A DNA stretch of 64,000 nt from Pontibacter rufus (GCF_015694705.1 NZ_JADQDR010000014.1:62001-126000); one strand, 5' to 3'. Positions 54,273-63,881 are shown, numbered from the stretch's first letter. The notes: generated by a model from the sequence alone, not told the origin. Numbers and translations: made by a program.

Positions 54273-54368
54273 CTAGGCTACAATATAAGCTACTGTGCCT
54301 GCAACTGCAAAATAGGCTGCAATCAGCCAGTAAGCAATTGCATCATTGTTTTTGTAGATTTTTTTCAT
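54273..54368 (-). CDS. Small membrane protein (31 residues)
   Basis: ATG at 54368 to TAG at 54273-54275 encodes a basic start (MKKIYKNNDAIAYW) and a single hydrophobic helix (LIAAYFAVAGTVAYIV). The arrangement of positively charged N-terminus and one helix is typical of small membrane proteins, and the gene is placed tightly against a terminator on its 3' side. I do not recognise a family. Support is from composition and context only. Confidence 0.5.
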   Translation of the reverse strand: MKKIYKNNDAIAYWLIAAYFAVAGTVAYIVA

Positions 54369-54618
54369 ATCAACAGATTTTAAGTGTGAGAATATAGTCT
54401 AAGCCTGTCATGCATGACAGCACCTGATTATACGTTTACAAGTAAAATTATGTTTATATAAATACCGGCCGCGTTCTTTGAATTTATAATTCTTGGCTAA
54501 ATATGCTTTGGTTGCTCTGCCGGGCTTGCAATCTGAAAAGCCAGCGGGTAAGTATGAGCATCCATTCAAGTCTTTCCTGTAATCACGACAGCAGGAATCA
54601 CAATCATACACGCCAACA

Positions 54619-54652
54619 AAAAAGTCGCTGCTATACTTAGCAGCGACTTTTT
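54619..54652 (-). terminator. ettA terminator
   Basis: AAAAAGTCGCTGCT at 54619-54632 and AGCAGCGACTTTTT at 54639-54652 form a perfect 14-bp stem with a 6-nt loop, A- and T-tailed. It lies 50 bp past the ettA stop; the loop is part of a TATACTT string. Confidence 0.85.
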
Positions 54653-54701
54653 TTATACTTCAGGTTATACCTGTTTATACTTTGTGGATCAGAAGCCAGG
54701 T

Positions 54702-56372
54702 TTATACCAGCTTTTTGTAGCGGATACGCTTTGGCTCGGCATCGCCCAGGCGTTTCTTCTTGTTTTCTTCGTACTCCGAGTAATTGCCCTCAAACCAGTA
54801 TACCTGCGAGTCGCCTTCAAAGGCAAGGATGTGCGTACAGATACGATCCAGAAACCAGCGGTCGTGGGAGATGATAACGGCGCAACCGGCAAAATTCTCC
54901 AGCGCATCTTCCAGCGCCCGGATGGCATTCACGTCCAGGTCGTTGGTCGGCTCATCAAGCAGCAGCAGGTTGCCCCCCTCTTTCAGGGTCATGGCCAGGT
55001 GCACGCGGTTGCGCTCGCCCCCAGACAATTTTTCTACTTTCTTCTCCTGATCGCCGCCCGAAAAATTAAACTTGCTTACATAAGCACGCGATACCACTTG
55101 GCGGCCCGCCATCATCATGTGCTCCGTACCGCCCGAAATCACCTCAAACACCGATTTGTTCGGTTCCAGCTGCGTATGTTCCTGGTCCACGTAAGAAATC
55201 TGTACAGTAGAACCCACGGTAAAATCGCCGGCATCAGGTTGCTCCTGTCCCGTAATCAGCTTGAACAGCGTGGTTTTACCGGCGCCGTTTGGCCCGATGA
55301 TGCCCACAATGCCGCCCTGCGGCAGCGCAAAGCTCAGATCCTCGAACAGCAGCTTATCGCCGAAAGCTTTGCTTACATGGTTCACCTCTATTACCTGAGC
55401 GCCCAGGCGCGGGCCATCAGGTATAAACAGCTCCAGCTTTTCTTCTTTTTTGGAGGCTTCCTCGCCGGCTAACTTGTCGTACTGGCTGATGCGGGCTTTT
55501 GATTTGGCATGCCGAGCTTTGGGAGCCATCTTCACCCACTCTAGCTCACGCTGCAAAGTTTTCTGGCGCTTGCTCTCCGTCTTCTCCTCTTTCGCCAGGC
55601 GATCGGATTTTTGTTCCAGCCAGCTGCTGTAGTTGCCTTTCCACGGAATGCCCTCACCGCGATCCAGCTCCAGAATCCAGCCGGCCACGTTGTCCAGAAA
55701 ATAGCGGTCGTGGGTTACGGCAATCACGGTGCCTTTGTATTGCTGCAAATGCTGCTCCAGCCAGTCTACCGATTCCGCGTCCAGGTGGTTGGTCGGCTCG
55801 TCCAGCAACAGTACATCCGGCTCCTGCAATAGCAGGCGGCACAGGGCCACACGGCGCTTCTCACCACCTGACAGGTTGCCGACAAGAGCATCTTCCGGCG
55901 GCGTGCGCAGGGCATCCATGGCGCGTTCCAGGCGGTTGTCCAGTTCCCAGGCATTCAGCTGATCCAGTTTTTCCTGCACTTCGCCCTGCCGTTCGATAAG
56001 CTTGTTCATGGCATCGTCCGTCATTTCCTCGGCAAACTTCATGTTGATCTCATCGAACTCCCGCAGCAGGCCCACCACTTCGCTCACGCCTTCTTCTACT
56101 ACCTCGCGCACTGTTTTAGTGGGGTCCAGTTGCGGCTCCTGCTCCAGGTACCCTACGGTATAGCCCGGCGACCATACCACTTCCCCCTGAAAGTCCTTGT
56201 CCACACCGGCTATTATCTTGAGCAGGCTCGACTTACCCGAGCCGTTGAGGCCCAGCACGCCGATTTTAGCGCCATAGAAAAACGACAGGTAAATATTCTT
56301 CAATACTTGTTTCTTTGGCGGGTAAATCTTGCTTACCCCGGCCATCGAAAAAATGATAGTTTCGTTGCTCAT
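54702..56372 (-). CDS. ettA: Energy-dependent translational throttle protein EttA (ABC-F ATPase)
   Basis: A 556-residue soluble ABC-F protein with two ATPase domains. First domain: GLNGSGKSS (about 40-48), LSGGEKRRVALCRLLL, LLLDEPTNHLD. A charged linker follows (about 240-320, REWLEWVKMAPKARHAKSKAR-like), then the second domain GPNGAGKTT, LSGGERNRVHLAMTL, LLLDEPTNDLD. EttA binds the ribosomal E site and restrains the first elongation step when ATP is low. Length and the start MSNETIIFSMAGVSKIYPPK are standard. Single gene. Confidence 0.96.
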   Translation of the reverse strand: MSNETIIFSMAGVSKIYPPKKQVLKNIYLSFFYGAKIGVLGLNGSGKSSLLKIIAGVDKDFQGEVVWSPGYTVGYLEQEPQLDPTKTVREVVEEGVSEVVGLLREFDEINMKFAEEMTDDAMNKLIERQGEVQEKLDQLNAWELDNRLERAMDALRTPPEDALVGNLSGGEKRRVALCRLLLQEPDVLLLDEPTNHLDAESVDWLEQHLQQYKGTVIAVTHDRYFLDNVAGWILELDRGEGIPWKGNYSSWLEQKSDRLAKEEKTESKRQKTLQRELEWVKMAPKARHAKSKARISQYDKLAGEEASKKEEKLELFIPDGPRLGAQVIEVNHVSKAFGDKLLFEDLSFALPQGGIVGIIGPNGAGKTTLFKLITGQEQPDAGDFTVGSTVQISYVDQEHTQLEPNKSVFEVISGGTEHMMMAGRQVVSRAYVSKFNFSGGDQEKKVEKLSGGERNRVHLAMTLKEGGNLLLLDEPTNDLDVNAIRALEDALENFAGCAVIISHDRWFLDRICTHILAFEGDSQVYWFEGNYSEYEENKKKRLGDAEPKRIRYKKLV

Positions 56373-56724
56373 ACTTTTATTTATCGTGCGCCGCTTTTTT
56401 ATAGCTGCCCCAAGCCGGATTGCCCCTGCTCACGGCCAGCCCGAATGGCGCTGGTTTTAGTTGATTATTTTGCACTGAATTACAAATATCGCAAAAATTC
56501 ATGCATTTATGCTTCACAAAATTGCGCTGAAATCCTTAAACTTGTAAAAAAACTGTATCGTTTGAAGCTATATACCAGCTAACCGGAGCAAGTGCAGGCC
56601 TGCAATATTGCCTGTTTGCCCGCACTTGCTGTAGCATGGCAAACGCAGCAGGCGAACGCTGCGTATGCTAAAGCTGATTTAGTTGCTGCCTTACCTATAT
56701 TTACGACCCTTAACACACCCCTAC
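56373..56724. other. Intergenic region between divergent ettA and the DUF349 gene
   Basis: About 350 bp. No gene supported. GCAAGTGC (56588-56595) pairs with GCACTTGC (56622-56629), giving a hairpin with further inner pairing, and a CGCAGC/GCTGCG hairpin follows near 56645-56663. They may be regulatory or structural. Promoters of both genes should lie here. Confidence 0.45.
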
Positions 56725-58038
56725 ATGGAAAACAACGACCTATTGGAAGAAGCTAAGAAATATGGCTTTATTCAGGACCAGCAGGTGTGGCTGAAACCCT
56801 TTATGAACTACCCGGCACGACAGGTAGGCGAAGTGAAAGAGTCTGAAGATGATTCGCTCTTATACTTTGCAAAGCGTTTTGAACTGTTCCAAAGTAAAGT
56901 AAACGGCCTGCTGGAGCGCATCGCCACCTCCGAAAACAAAGGCTCCTTTCTGATGAAAGTGCTGCACCTGAAGGAGCAGGTAGGAACTTATGACGCCCTG
57001 GGCAACTTTGAGCAGGTATACCACACGCTGGCCAGAGCCGAAGAAGAAATAAACGAAACGATACAGCAGAACCGCGGCAAAAACCTAAGTATAAAACTGG
57101 CTCTGATACAGGAAGCCGAAGCCCTGCAGCACAGCATAGAGTGGAAAGAAGCGACCGAAAAGCTGAAAGAGCTGCGCGCCAACTGGATTAAAACGGGCCC
57201 TGTGGAGAAGGAACTGACAGCAGAGATAGAAGAGCGTTTCCGGGTGCCGGTCGAGTTATTTTTCGAGCGTAAAAAGAACTTTTTCGAAGATAAGCGGCAG
57301 ATGGTGAACCGCACCTTCGATAAGTACAGAGACCTGATTGCACAGTCGGTGGCGCTGCAGAACTCAGAAGACTGGGAGGCTACCACCGCCAAACTGAAAC
57401 AGTTGCAAAACCAGTGGAAAGAAGTGGGTGGCAACCTGCCCCGCAAAACCACCAGCCGCCTCTGGACTGAGTTCCGCAAGGCGCACAACCACTTTTTTGA
57501 GCGTCTGAAACAAAAAATCACCAACGAAAAGGCCGAATCAAGAGACAAATACTACGAAGCCAATTACGAGCGCAAGAAAGAACTGGTAAGCGAAGCAGAA
57601 AAACTGCTGCAGCAACATAATCTGAACGATGCCGTGCGGCGTGCCAAAGAGCTACAGGCCGAGTGGAAAAAGGTGGGACCGGTAAGCCAGAGCGTTTCAG
57701 ACATGATTTGGGAGCGCTTTATCAAAGCCTGCGACAAGGTGTTTGAAACAAGCAGCCTGGAGCATTATATACGCAAGCGCCAGCAGGCCAGCGGTGTGGA
57801 TATGAGCGAAACAGACGGCCTGCAGGCCCGCATCAACGCCCTCAAAGATTTTATCAAGTCCGATAAAAACGAACTGGAAGTGCTGGAGTCGAACCTCGGC
57901 AAGCTGAGCGACGCACCCGGCAACGAGACGTTCCGAAACATGCTGCAGGGCAAGATCCGTAACTTTAACCGTAAGATAAATACCAAGCAGGAGCTGATAG
58001 AACGGTTTAAAGGGCAGCTGAGTACCAGCAGCAAATAA
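56725..58038 (+). CDS. DUF349 domain protein
   Basis: A 437-residue cytoplasmic protein from the ATG at 56725 (MENNDLLEEAKKYGFI); an ATG 14 codons earlier gives a non-conserved extension. It consists of several DUF349 repeats of about 70 residues, each a helical unit with LKELRANWIKTGPVEKE, LKQLQNQWKEVGGNLPRK and AKELQAEWKKVGPVSQS. The end is a predicted coiled coil (LQARINALKDFIKSDKNEL). The family has no firm function in Bacteroidota. High Glu/Lys content. Followed by a strong terminator. Confidence 0.92.
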   Translation: MENNDLLEEAKKYGFIQDQQVWLKPFMNYPARQVGEVKESEDDSLLYFAKRFELFQSKVNGLLERIATSENKGSFLMKVLHLKEQVGTYDALGNFEQVYHTLARAEEEINETIQQNRGKNLSIKLALIQEAEALQHSIEWKEATEKLKELRANWIKTGPVEKELTAEIEERFRVPVELFFERKKNFFEDKRQMVNRTFDKYRDLIAQSVALQNSEDWEATTAKLKQLQNQWKEVGGNLPRKTTSRLWTEFRKAHNHFFERLKQKITNEKAESRDKYYEANYERKKELVSEAEKLLQQHNLNDAVRRAKELQAEWKKVGPVSQSVSDMIWERFIKACDKVFETSSLEHYIRKRQQASGVDMSETDGLQARINALKDFIKSDKNELEVLESNLGKLSDAPGNETFRNMLQGKIRNFNRKINTKQELIERFKGQLSTSSK

Positions 58039-58084
58039 ACTCCTGCCGGCGGTGCAAAGCCGGCCAGGCAAACATTCCAGGCAT

Positions 58085-58122
58085 AAAAAAGCGCCTGTCA
58101 CTGCGGTGACAGGCGCTTTTTT
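58085..58122 (+). terminator. Terminator after the DUF349 gene
   Basis: AAAAAAGCGCCTGTCAC (58085-58101) and GTGACAGGCGCTTTTTT (58106-58122) form a perfect 17-bp stem with a 4-nt loop, TGCG. Confidence 0.9.
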
Positions 58123-58285
58123 ATACTTCCTGCACTTTGTTGGCATACTTCGTGTGGTGGTGCCTGCAGCAACAAAAGAATTTTACCCCGTTTTAAACAT
58201 TTGTGTATTGTTTGCGTTGTGTTTGTAAAAACGAATAAAAAAGCAATTATCATCCGCAGAAAATTTTTGTTTTTGCTTTTATTTA

Positions 58286-58293
58286 TACTTTTG
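58286..58293 (+). promoter_or_regulatory. Probable -7 element of the DUF2795 gene
   Basis: TACTTTTG matches TAnnTTTG exactly, 43 bp upstream of the ATG. TTTG occurs upstream but at 16 nt, short of the usual 19-21. The -7 overlaps a TTATACTT octamer. Confidence 0.5.
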
Positions 58294-58336
58294 CAAACTA
58301 TTTTTTTAAGCCATATAATTTAAGGAGAAAAATATT

Positions 58337-58558
58337 ATGTATTGGACATTGGAATTAGCTTCATACCTGGAGGATGCCCCCTGGCCAGCCACAAAAGATG
58401 AGCTGATTGACTACTCTATCCGCTCTGGTGCCCCCATGGAGGTAGTAGAAAACCTGCAGGCATTGGAAGACGATGGACAGCCTTACGAGAACATCGAAGA
58501 AATCTGGCCTGATTATCCTACCAAAGAGGACTTTATGTTTAATGAAGATGAGTACTAA
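58337..58558 (+). CDS. DUF2795 family small acidic protein
   Basis: A 73-residue, strongly acidic protein (MYWTLELASYLEDAPWPATK, DELIDYSIRSGAPMEVVENL, then WPDYPTKEDFMFNEDEY). The layout fits DUF2795, a small helical family whose Bacteroidota members start WTLELASYLED. Function unknown. AAGGAG, a Shine-Dalgarno-like sequence unusual for this phylum, lies 10-15 bp before the ATG. Single gene. Confidence 0.85.
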   Translation: MYWTLELASYLEDAPWPATKDELIDYSIRSGAPMEVVENLQALEDDGQPYENIEEIWPDYPTKEDFMFNEDEY

Positions 58559-58560
58559 AA

Positions 58561-58634
58561 GAATTACGAGTTCCAAGTTCCGAATTAAGCAGGTTCATTA
58601 CCATTCGGAACCCGGAATTCGTAACTCGTAATTC
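58561..58634. repeat. Inverted repeat in front of the ABC ATPase start
   Basis: GAATTACGAGTT (58561-58572) and AACTCGTAATTC (58623-58634) are perfect 12-bp reverse complements, and inner TTCCGAATT/ATTCGGAAC extend the pairing. It starts 2 bp after the DUF2795 stop and ends 8 bp before the TTG start of the ATPase. No T tract, so a translation-affecting hairpin or REP-like unit is as likely as a terminator. Confidence 0.65.
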
Positions 58635-58642
58635 AAGAGCGC

Positions 58643-59368
58643 TTGATCGTTGAAGTAAATAATCTGGTTGCGGGTTATGGGCAGCGTGTCCTGATTCGCA
58701 ACCTTTCTTTTTCTATACCGGCACCGGCATTTGTTGCCATCATCGGGCACAACGGCGCAGGCAAAACCACGCTGTTCAAAGCCTTTCAGCAGAAAATTGA
58801 TTACCAGGGCGCGCTATGGGTGCAGGGCCAGAACTTAAAGCACCTGCCCAACCCCGCGGCAGAAGGATTGCTCAGCTACCTGCCCCAGAAAAATACCATC
58901 AGCTTTCCGATTAAAGTACATGACCTGGTGGTAATGGGGCTTTTCCGGAAAAAGCGCTTTTTCGAGAACTACGATGCCGCCGATTATACTTTGGCCGCCC
59001 AAACACTGGAACAACTGCAACTTTCTCACCTCATCCACCACGACTTTACAACACTTTCGGGTGGCGAGCAGCAGTTGGTATGGCTGGCGCAGCTGATGCT
59101 GCAGGATGCCGGCATCAGCCTGCTCGACGAGCCCACGCAGCAACTGGACGTATACTATAAAAGCAAAGTATTTAGCTTGTTGCAGGACTGGGTACAGCAA
59201 AACCGCAAAACGGTTCTCTGCATCACCCATGATCTGCAGAACCTTACAACTTTACAGGGCTACCTGCTCAACCTCTCCAAACCCGATCCTATACTTGAAT
59301 CAATTTCACCGGAAACAGTACGGCAAAACCAGGCATTTCTGGAAGCCGGCCGGCTACCGGTGTTATAA
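58643..59368 (+). CDS. ABC transporter ATP-binding protein (FecE/ZnuC-like), TTG start
   Basis: A 241-residue ATPase that starts with TTG at 58643 (no ATG gives a full Walker A). GHNGAGKTT at 35-43 is Walker A; FTTLSGGEQQLVWLAQLM is the signature; ISLLDEPTQQLD is Walker B and D-loop; CITHDLQ holds the switch histidine. The Q-loop stretch YLPQKNTISFPIKVHDLVVMGL resembles iron-siderophore, heme and zinc importer ATPases. No permease or binding protein is adjacent, which is unusual. Substrate unknown. Confidence 0.88.
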   Translation: MIVEVNNLVAGYGQRVLIRNLSFSIPAPAFVAIIGHNGAGKTTLFKAFQQKIDYQGALWVQGQNLKHLPNPAAEGLLSYLPQKNTISFPIKVHDLVVMGLFRKKRFFENYDAADYTLAAQTLEQLQLSHLIHHDFTTLSGGEQQLVWLAQLMLQDAGISLLDEPTQQLDVYYKSKVFSLLQDWVQQNRKTVLCITHDLQNLTTLQGYLLNLSKPDPILESISPETVRQNQAFLEAGRLPVL

Positions 59369-59546
59369 CTTTTAGACACAGGAAGTTAGACGTTAGACAA
59401 AGGACTTTTCAGCAAAGCCAAAGGTGATGAAAGCTGGCGTCGGTATCCAGCCAGTGAGCGGCTCTCCTGACCCGCTTGCCGGTTGCTGTACAAGTATAAA
59501 ATGCAACATTTTGCGTCTCCAAAAATTCTGAATCCTGTTTATCTCT

Positions 59547-60239
59547 TCATCCTTTAAATCCTAGTCCAGACCGGGCAAAGGCTTCGGCCAGTATGAGATC
59601 TTCGGGCGTTGTTATTTTGATGTTGCGGTAGCTGCCTTCTACCAGCGTAATGCTTTCGCCTATACTTTCCACTACGGTAGCATCATCGGTAAAATGCGCC
59701 TGCTCCGGCTGCTCGTATGCCTGCCGGAGTATACCTACCCGGAAGCACTGCGGCGTTTGCACCAGCTTGTAGCCGGCGCGCGGCACCGCTTTGCTTCCGC
59801 TCGCCGTAAGTTCCCGGATAGAATCTTTGGGCGATACCGCTACCACAGCACTGCCATACTTAGCGGCCGCCTCATACACCGCTTTTATAGTTGCCGTATC
59901 TACAAAGGGCCGTACACCGTCGTGCACGGCTACCAGCGCCTCTCCGCGCAAGGCCTCCAACCCGTTTTTTACAGAAGCAAAGCGCGTGGCGCCGCCTGTT
60001 ACCACCTGGTGAGGAATCGTGAAATTATACTTGCGGCAAAGCGCCCGCCAGGTATCCAGCTGTTGCACGGGCAACACCACCACCAGCCCGATAGCCGGAT
60101 TATACTTGTAAAACCGTTCAATGGTGTGCATCAGGATGGGCTTGCCGGCCACCCCGATAAATTGCTTGGGCTGGTCGTGCTGCATACGGCTGCCGGAACC
60201 GCCAGCCACAATGATTGCATATTCGGGAAGTTGGGCCAT
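59547..60239 (-). CDS. ispD: 2-C-methyl-D-erythritol 4-phosphate cytidylyltransferase
   Basis: A 230-residue MEP-pathway enzyme that links CTP to MEP during isoprenoid synthesis. I choose the ATG at 60239 (MAQLPEYAIIVAGGSGSRM); an in-frame ATG 23 codons upstream lacks family support. Nucleotide-binding start AGGSGSRMQHDQPKQF, VVTGGATRFASVKNGL, VAVHDGVRPFVD and PEDLILAEAF all match. Normal length. Shares the strand with queA upstream, with a hairpin between. Confidence 0.95.
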   Translation of the reverse strand: MAQLPEYAIIVAGGSGSRMQHDQPKQFIGVAGKPILMHTIERFYKYNPAIGLVVVLPVQQLDTWRALCRKYNFTIPHQVVTGGATRFASVKNGLEALRGEALVAVHDGVRPFVDTATIKAVYEAAAKYGSAVVAVSPKDSIRELTASGSKAVPRAGYKLVQTPQCFRVGILRQAYEQPEQAHFTDDATVVESIGESITLVEGSYRNIKITTPEDLILAEAFARSGLGFKG

Positions 60240-60371
60240 CGCTTTTAGAATTACGGGTTCTGAATTATACTTGCTTCCTTTCCGCTGAAAGAATGCCTCA
60301 TTTTCCAAGTATAAAAGAGTAAACCACAGATACGATACTTTTAGCTAAGCAGAAAGAGCAGCAGGTATAAA

Positions 60372-60402
60372 AAATGCCCCAGCCGGCGGAGCTGAGGCAT
60401 TT
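60372..60402 (-). terminator. queA terminator
   Basis: AAATGCCCCAGC (60372-60383) and GCTGAGGCATTT (60391-60402) pair over 12 bp with one mismatch, A/T-tailed, 26 bp past the queA stop. Confidence 0.7.
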
Positions 60403-60427
60403 CTCTCAATTTTAAAGTTATTTATAC

Positions 60428-61474
60428 TTACAAAATCAGCATGGCGTCGCCATAGCTGAAGAAGCGGTATTTTTCTTTGATGGCTTGCTGATATGCTTCC
60501 ATTATCAGGTCGTAGCCTCCAAAAGCGGCGGCCATCATCAGCAGCGTGCTCTCCGGCATGTGGAAGTTGGTGATAAGGCTGTTGGCTATCTTAAACTCGT
60601 AAGGCGGAAAAATAAAGCGGTCTGTCCAGCCTTCGTTTGCCTTCAGGCGGCTGTTAGCCGATACCGACGACTCCAGTGAACGCATGGTAGTAGTACCAAT
60701 AGAGCACACGCGTTTCTTGTTGTCCAGCGCTTTGTTCACAATCTCGGCAGTGCTGGCCGGCACTATAAAGTTTTCCGAATCCATTTTATGCTTGGTCAGG
60801 TCTTCCACATCTACCGGCCGGAACGTGCCCAAACCTACGTGCAGCGTAATGGGCGCTACGTCTACTCCTTTAATTTCCAGGCGCTTCAGCACCTCTCTGG
60901 TAAAGTGCAGGCCGGCTGTCGGAGCGGCCACCGCACCCACGTTTTTGGCGTAAACGGTTTGATAACGCTCTCTGTCTGCCGGCTCCGCCTCGCGCTTGAT
61001 ATACTTCGGCAGCGGCGTTTCGCCCAGGCTGTTAACGGTTTTGTAGAACTCCTCCTCCGGGCCATCAAACAAAAACTTGATGGTGCGGCCACGGGAAGTG
61101 GTATTGTCGATTACCTCGGCCACCAGGTCGCTGTCGCCGAAGTATAACTTGTTTCCTACGCGTATTTTGCGGGCCGGATCTACCAGCACATCCCACAGGT
61201 GTATGTCTTTGTTAAGCTCACGCAGCAGGAAAACTTCTATTTTAGCGCCTGTCTTTTCTTTATTGCCGTACAGGCGGGCCGGAAACACTTTGGTATCATT
61301 CACCACCATCACGTCGCCATCGTCAAAATACTCCAGAATATCTTTGAAGATGCGGTGCTCTATTTTGCCACTGTCGCGGTGAACGACCATCATACGTGAT
61401 TCGTCGCGGTTTTCGGCGGGATGTGTGGCTAAGAGGTTCTCGGGGAGGTCAAATTTAAATTCAGATAATTTCAT
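60428..61474 (-). CDS. queA: S-adenosylmethionine:tRNA ribosyltransferase-isomerase
   Basis: A 348-residue enzyme that transfers the ribosyl part of SAM onto preQ1 in tRNA, giving epoxyqueuosine. Matches: [72 protein letters not shown] [18 protein letters not shown] and the end [23 protein letters not shown]. Full length, start at MKLSEFKF. No other queuosine gene is in the window. Confidence 0.96.
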   Translation of the reverse strand: MKLSEFKFDLPENLLATHPAENRDESRMMVVHRDSGKIEHRIFKDILEYFDDGDVMVVNDTKVFPARLYGNKEKTGAKIEVFLLRELNKDIHLWDVLVDPARKIRVGNKLYFGDSDLVAEVIDNTTSRGRTIKFLFDGPEEEFYKTVNSLGETPLPKYIKREAEPADRERYQTVYAKNVGAVAAPTAGLHFTREVLKRLEIKGVDVAPITLHVGLGTFRPVDVEDLTKHKMDSENFIVPASTAEIVNKALDNKKRVCSIGTTTMRSLESSVSANSRLKANEGWTDRFIFPPYEFKIANSLITNFHMPESTLLMMAAAFGGYDLIMEAYQQAIKEKYRFFSYGDAMLIL

Positions 61475-61662
61475 AGATTAAATATTACGGTATTTACTAT
61501 GTAAAGGTCATTTTTACGGGGCAGGACAGCAGGAAAACTGTTATTCCGGGTTTACCCGTCAAAAAACAAAAACAAGCCGCAAATTTACTTATTTTGCCTG
61601 AATTATTCTTACTTTTAACAAAATTACTTTGACGGCCTGCTTAACCTGAAAGACACAAAACT

Positions 61663-62910
61663 ATGATATACCTGCGACTGATAGCAGAAAGTTTCCGGTT
61701 TGCCTGGCAGGCGCTCCGGTCCAACGTCTTCCGCACGATACTTTCGCTGCTAGGCGTTACCATTGGTATTTTCGCCATTATCTCGGTTTTTACACTCGTG
61801 GACTCGCTGGAGCGCAACGTGCGCGACAGCATGAGCTTTATGGGCGAAAAGGTAATTTATGTACAAAAATGGCCATGGATTTTTGGCGGTAACTTTGAGT
61901 GGTGGAAATATTTTCAGCGCCCCGAACCAACCGCGCGCGAGTTCCAGCAACTGGAGCGCAACCTGACCAATGATGCGGGTGTGGCCATTATGTCGAGCAG
62001 AGATGGGAATACTTTTAAATACCGTAACAACAGCTACTCCGATGCCGCCCTGCTGGGCGTAAGCTACGACTATAACAAAGTAACCGAACTGCCTATTGCG
62101 CAGGGCCGCTACTTTGCGCCGCAGGAAATGGATGCTGCCCGCAATGTCATTATCATCGGTGCCGAAATTGCTACTACACTATTTCCTTTCGGCACCCCTA
62201 TCGGGCAGGAGGTCAAAGTGTCTGGCCAGAAGTTCCGCGTAATCGGTGTGCTGGAAAAACAGGGCGAGAACATTTTTAATATGGCTGACTTCGATAAAGT
62301 GGGCGTTATACCCTATGGCATGTTCAGCAAGATGTATGATACAGGCCCTAATGGTATCGGCTCCACAATTATGGTAAAAGGCCGTGAGGAAGACCAGGGT
62401 TTGCTGGAACTGGAATACGAAACGCGGGGCCTGATGCGCAACATACGGGGTATCCGCCCCCGCGATGAGGACAACTTTGCCATGAACAGGCCCGAAATGG
62501 CGACACAGGCGGTAGGCAGCTTTTTTGATGTAATAGGCCTTGCCGGCTGGTTTATCGGCGGCCTGGCGCTGCTGGTGGGCGGCTTTGGCATCGCCAATAT
62601 TATGTTTGTATCTGTAAAGGAGCGCACCAATATTATTGGTATTCAGAAATCGCTTGGCGCCAAAAACTATTTTATACTTTTCCAGTTTCTCTTTGAATCC
62701 GTGTTTTTGAGCGTGCTGGGCGGCGGCATCGGCATTTTGCTGGTATTCCTGCTCACGCTTATCCCGCAGGACATGATGAAGGTGATGCTTTCGCTTAGCA
62801 ACATCCTGCTGGGCTTCGGCGTATCGGCCATGATAGGAATGCTTTCCGGAATTATTCCGGCTGTGCTGGCGTCTAACTTAGATCCGGTTATTGCCATACG
62901 CTCCAAATAA
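61663..62910 (+). CDS. MacB/FtsX-type ABC transporter permease
   Basis: A 415-residue permease: N-terminal helix (RTILSLLGVTIGIFAIISVF), a periplasmic MacB core (about 50-280, GEKVIYVQKWPW, LGVSYDYNKVTELPIAQGRYF, VIIIGAEIATTLFPFG), and three C-terminal helices typical of the FtsX domain (GGLALLVGGFGIANIMFVSVKERT, FLFESVFLSVLGGGIGILLV, GVSAMIGMLSGIIPAVLASNL). It would export a lipid, peptide or drug with a partner ATPase that is not adjacent here. The last residues, LDPVIAIRSK, are the family's common tail. Confidence 0.92.
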   Translation: MIYLRLIAESFRFAWQALRSNVFRTILSLLGVTIGIFAIISVFTLVDSLERNVRDSMSFMGEKVIYVQKWPWIFGGNFEWWKYFQRPEPTAREFQQLERNLTNDAGVAIMSSRDGNTFKYRNNSYSDAALLGVSYDYNKVTELPIAQGRYFAPQEMDAARNVIIIGAEIATTLFPFGTPIGQEVKVSGQKFRVIGVLEKQGENIFNMADFDKVGVIPYGMFSKMYDTGPNGIGSTIMVKGREEDQGLLELEYETRGLMRNIRGIRPRDEDNFAMNRPEMATQAVGSFFDVIGLAGWFIGGLALLVGGFGIANIMFVSVKERTNIIGIQKSLGAKNYFILFQFLFESVFLSVLGGGIGILLVFLLTLIPQDMMKVMLSLSNILLGFGVSAMIGMLSGIIPAVLASNLDPVIAIRSK

Positions 62911-63017
62911 AACCACTATATCCAACATCCGCCTTACATTTAATAAATACAACCACGTGTGCCTGTGCCGGCGCACCGGAGGTTTCTGCCTCCTGAAGAA
63001 GATGACGAACAACAATT

Positions 63018-63881
63018 ATGACAAAGCTTAGAAAAACAAGCAAAACAAAGCTACACACCGAAACCGTAAATACAGGAAGTGGCCAGACCATCATTCAGCC
63101 TGACGTAAATAAGCATAAAGCCAAATCTATTACCGACCTGCGCGAAACTGGCCAGTCTACGGCTGCACCGGCCTCTGACGAAGACAGAAGAATACGCCAG
63201 GCCTTTGTAGACAAAGACTGGAATGAGATTAAGATTGCCGACTCCTGGCAGATTTTCCGGGTGATGGCCGAATTTGTGGATGGTTTTGAGAAACTGGCCA
63301 AAATCGGCCCCTGTGTGTCTATCTTCGGATCGGCCCGCACCAAACCCGACAACAAGTATTTTATGATGGCCGAGGAGATTGCCGCCAAGCTGGTGCGCCA
63401 CGGCTATGGCGTCATTACGGGCGGAGGACCCGGCATTATGGAAGCGGGCAACAAAGGCGCGCATTCGGAAGGCGGCAAATCCGTAGGCCTCAACATCCAG
63501 CTGCCCTTTGAGCAGTTCAACAACATCTACATCGACTCTGACAAGCTCATCAATTTCGATTACTTCTTTGTGCGCAAAGTAATGTTTGTGAAGTACTCGC
63601 AGGGCTTTATCGGGATGCCGGGTGGCTTTGGCACGCTGGACGAACTGTTTGAAGCCATCACCCTGATCCAAACGAAGAAAATTGGCGCTTTCCCGATTGT
63701 GCTGGTGGGCCGCTCCTACTGGGAAGGGCTGTTCCATTGGATTGAGGACGTGATGCTGAATACCGAAAACAACATCAGCCCCGAGGATCTGGACCTGGTG
63801 CATATTGTGGACGACGCGACTGAGGCCGTCAAGATCATCGATGATTTCTACAGCAAGTACCTGCTGTCGCCGAACTTCTAA
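63018..63881 (+). CDS. LOG family (lysine decarboxylase-like) nucleotide 5'-monophosphate phosphoribohydrolase
   Basis: A 287-residue TIGR00730-type protein. The N-terminal about 70 residues are a variable Lys/Thr-rich extension. Core: CVSIFGSARTKPDNKYF, YGVITGGGPGIMEAGNKGA, and PGGFGTLDELFE, the diagnostic PGGxGTxxE motif of LOG enzymes that release adenine-type bases from nucleotide 5'-monophosphates. The old name 'lysine decarboxylase' is not supported. It follows the ABC permease by 107 bp on the same strand. The extended N-terminus is common in the Bacteroidota form. Confidence 0.93.
   Translation: MTKLRKTSKTKLHTETVNTGSGQTIIQPDVNKHKAKSITDLRETGQSTAAPASDEDRRIRQAFVDKDWNEIKIADSWQIFRVMAEFVDGFEKLAKIGPCVSIFGSARTKPDNKYFMMAEEIAAKLVRHGYGVITGGGPGIMEAGNKGAHSEGGKSVGLNIQLPFEQFNNIYIDSDKLINFDYFFVRKVMFVKYSQGFIGMPGGFGTLDELFEAITLIQTKKIGAFPIVLVGRSYWEGLFHWIEDVMLNTENNISPEDLDLVHIVDDATEAVKIIDDFYSKYLLSPNF

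Noticed and set aside
54408..54611. 67-codon cysteine-containing minus-strand frame upstream of the small membrane protein
   Set aside because: No recognisable family, no promoter and irregular composition; treated as non-coding.
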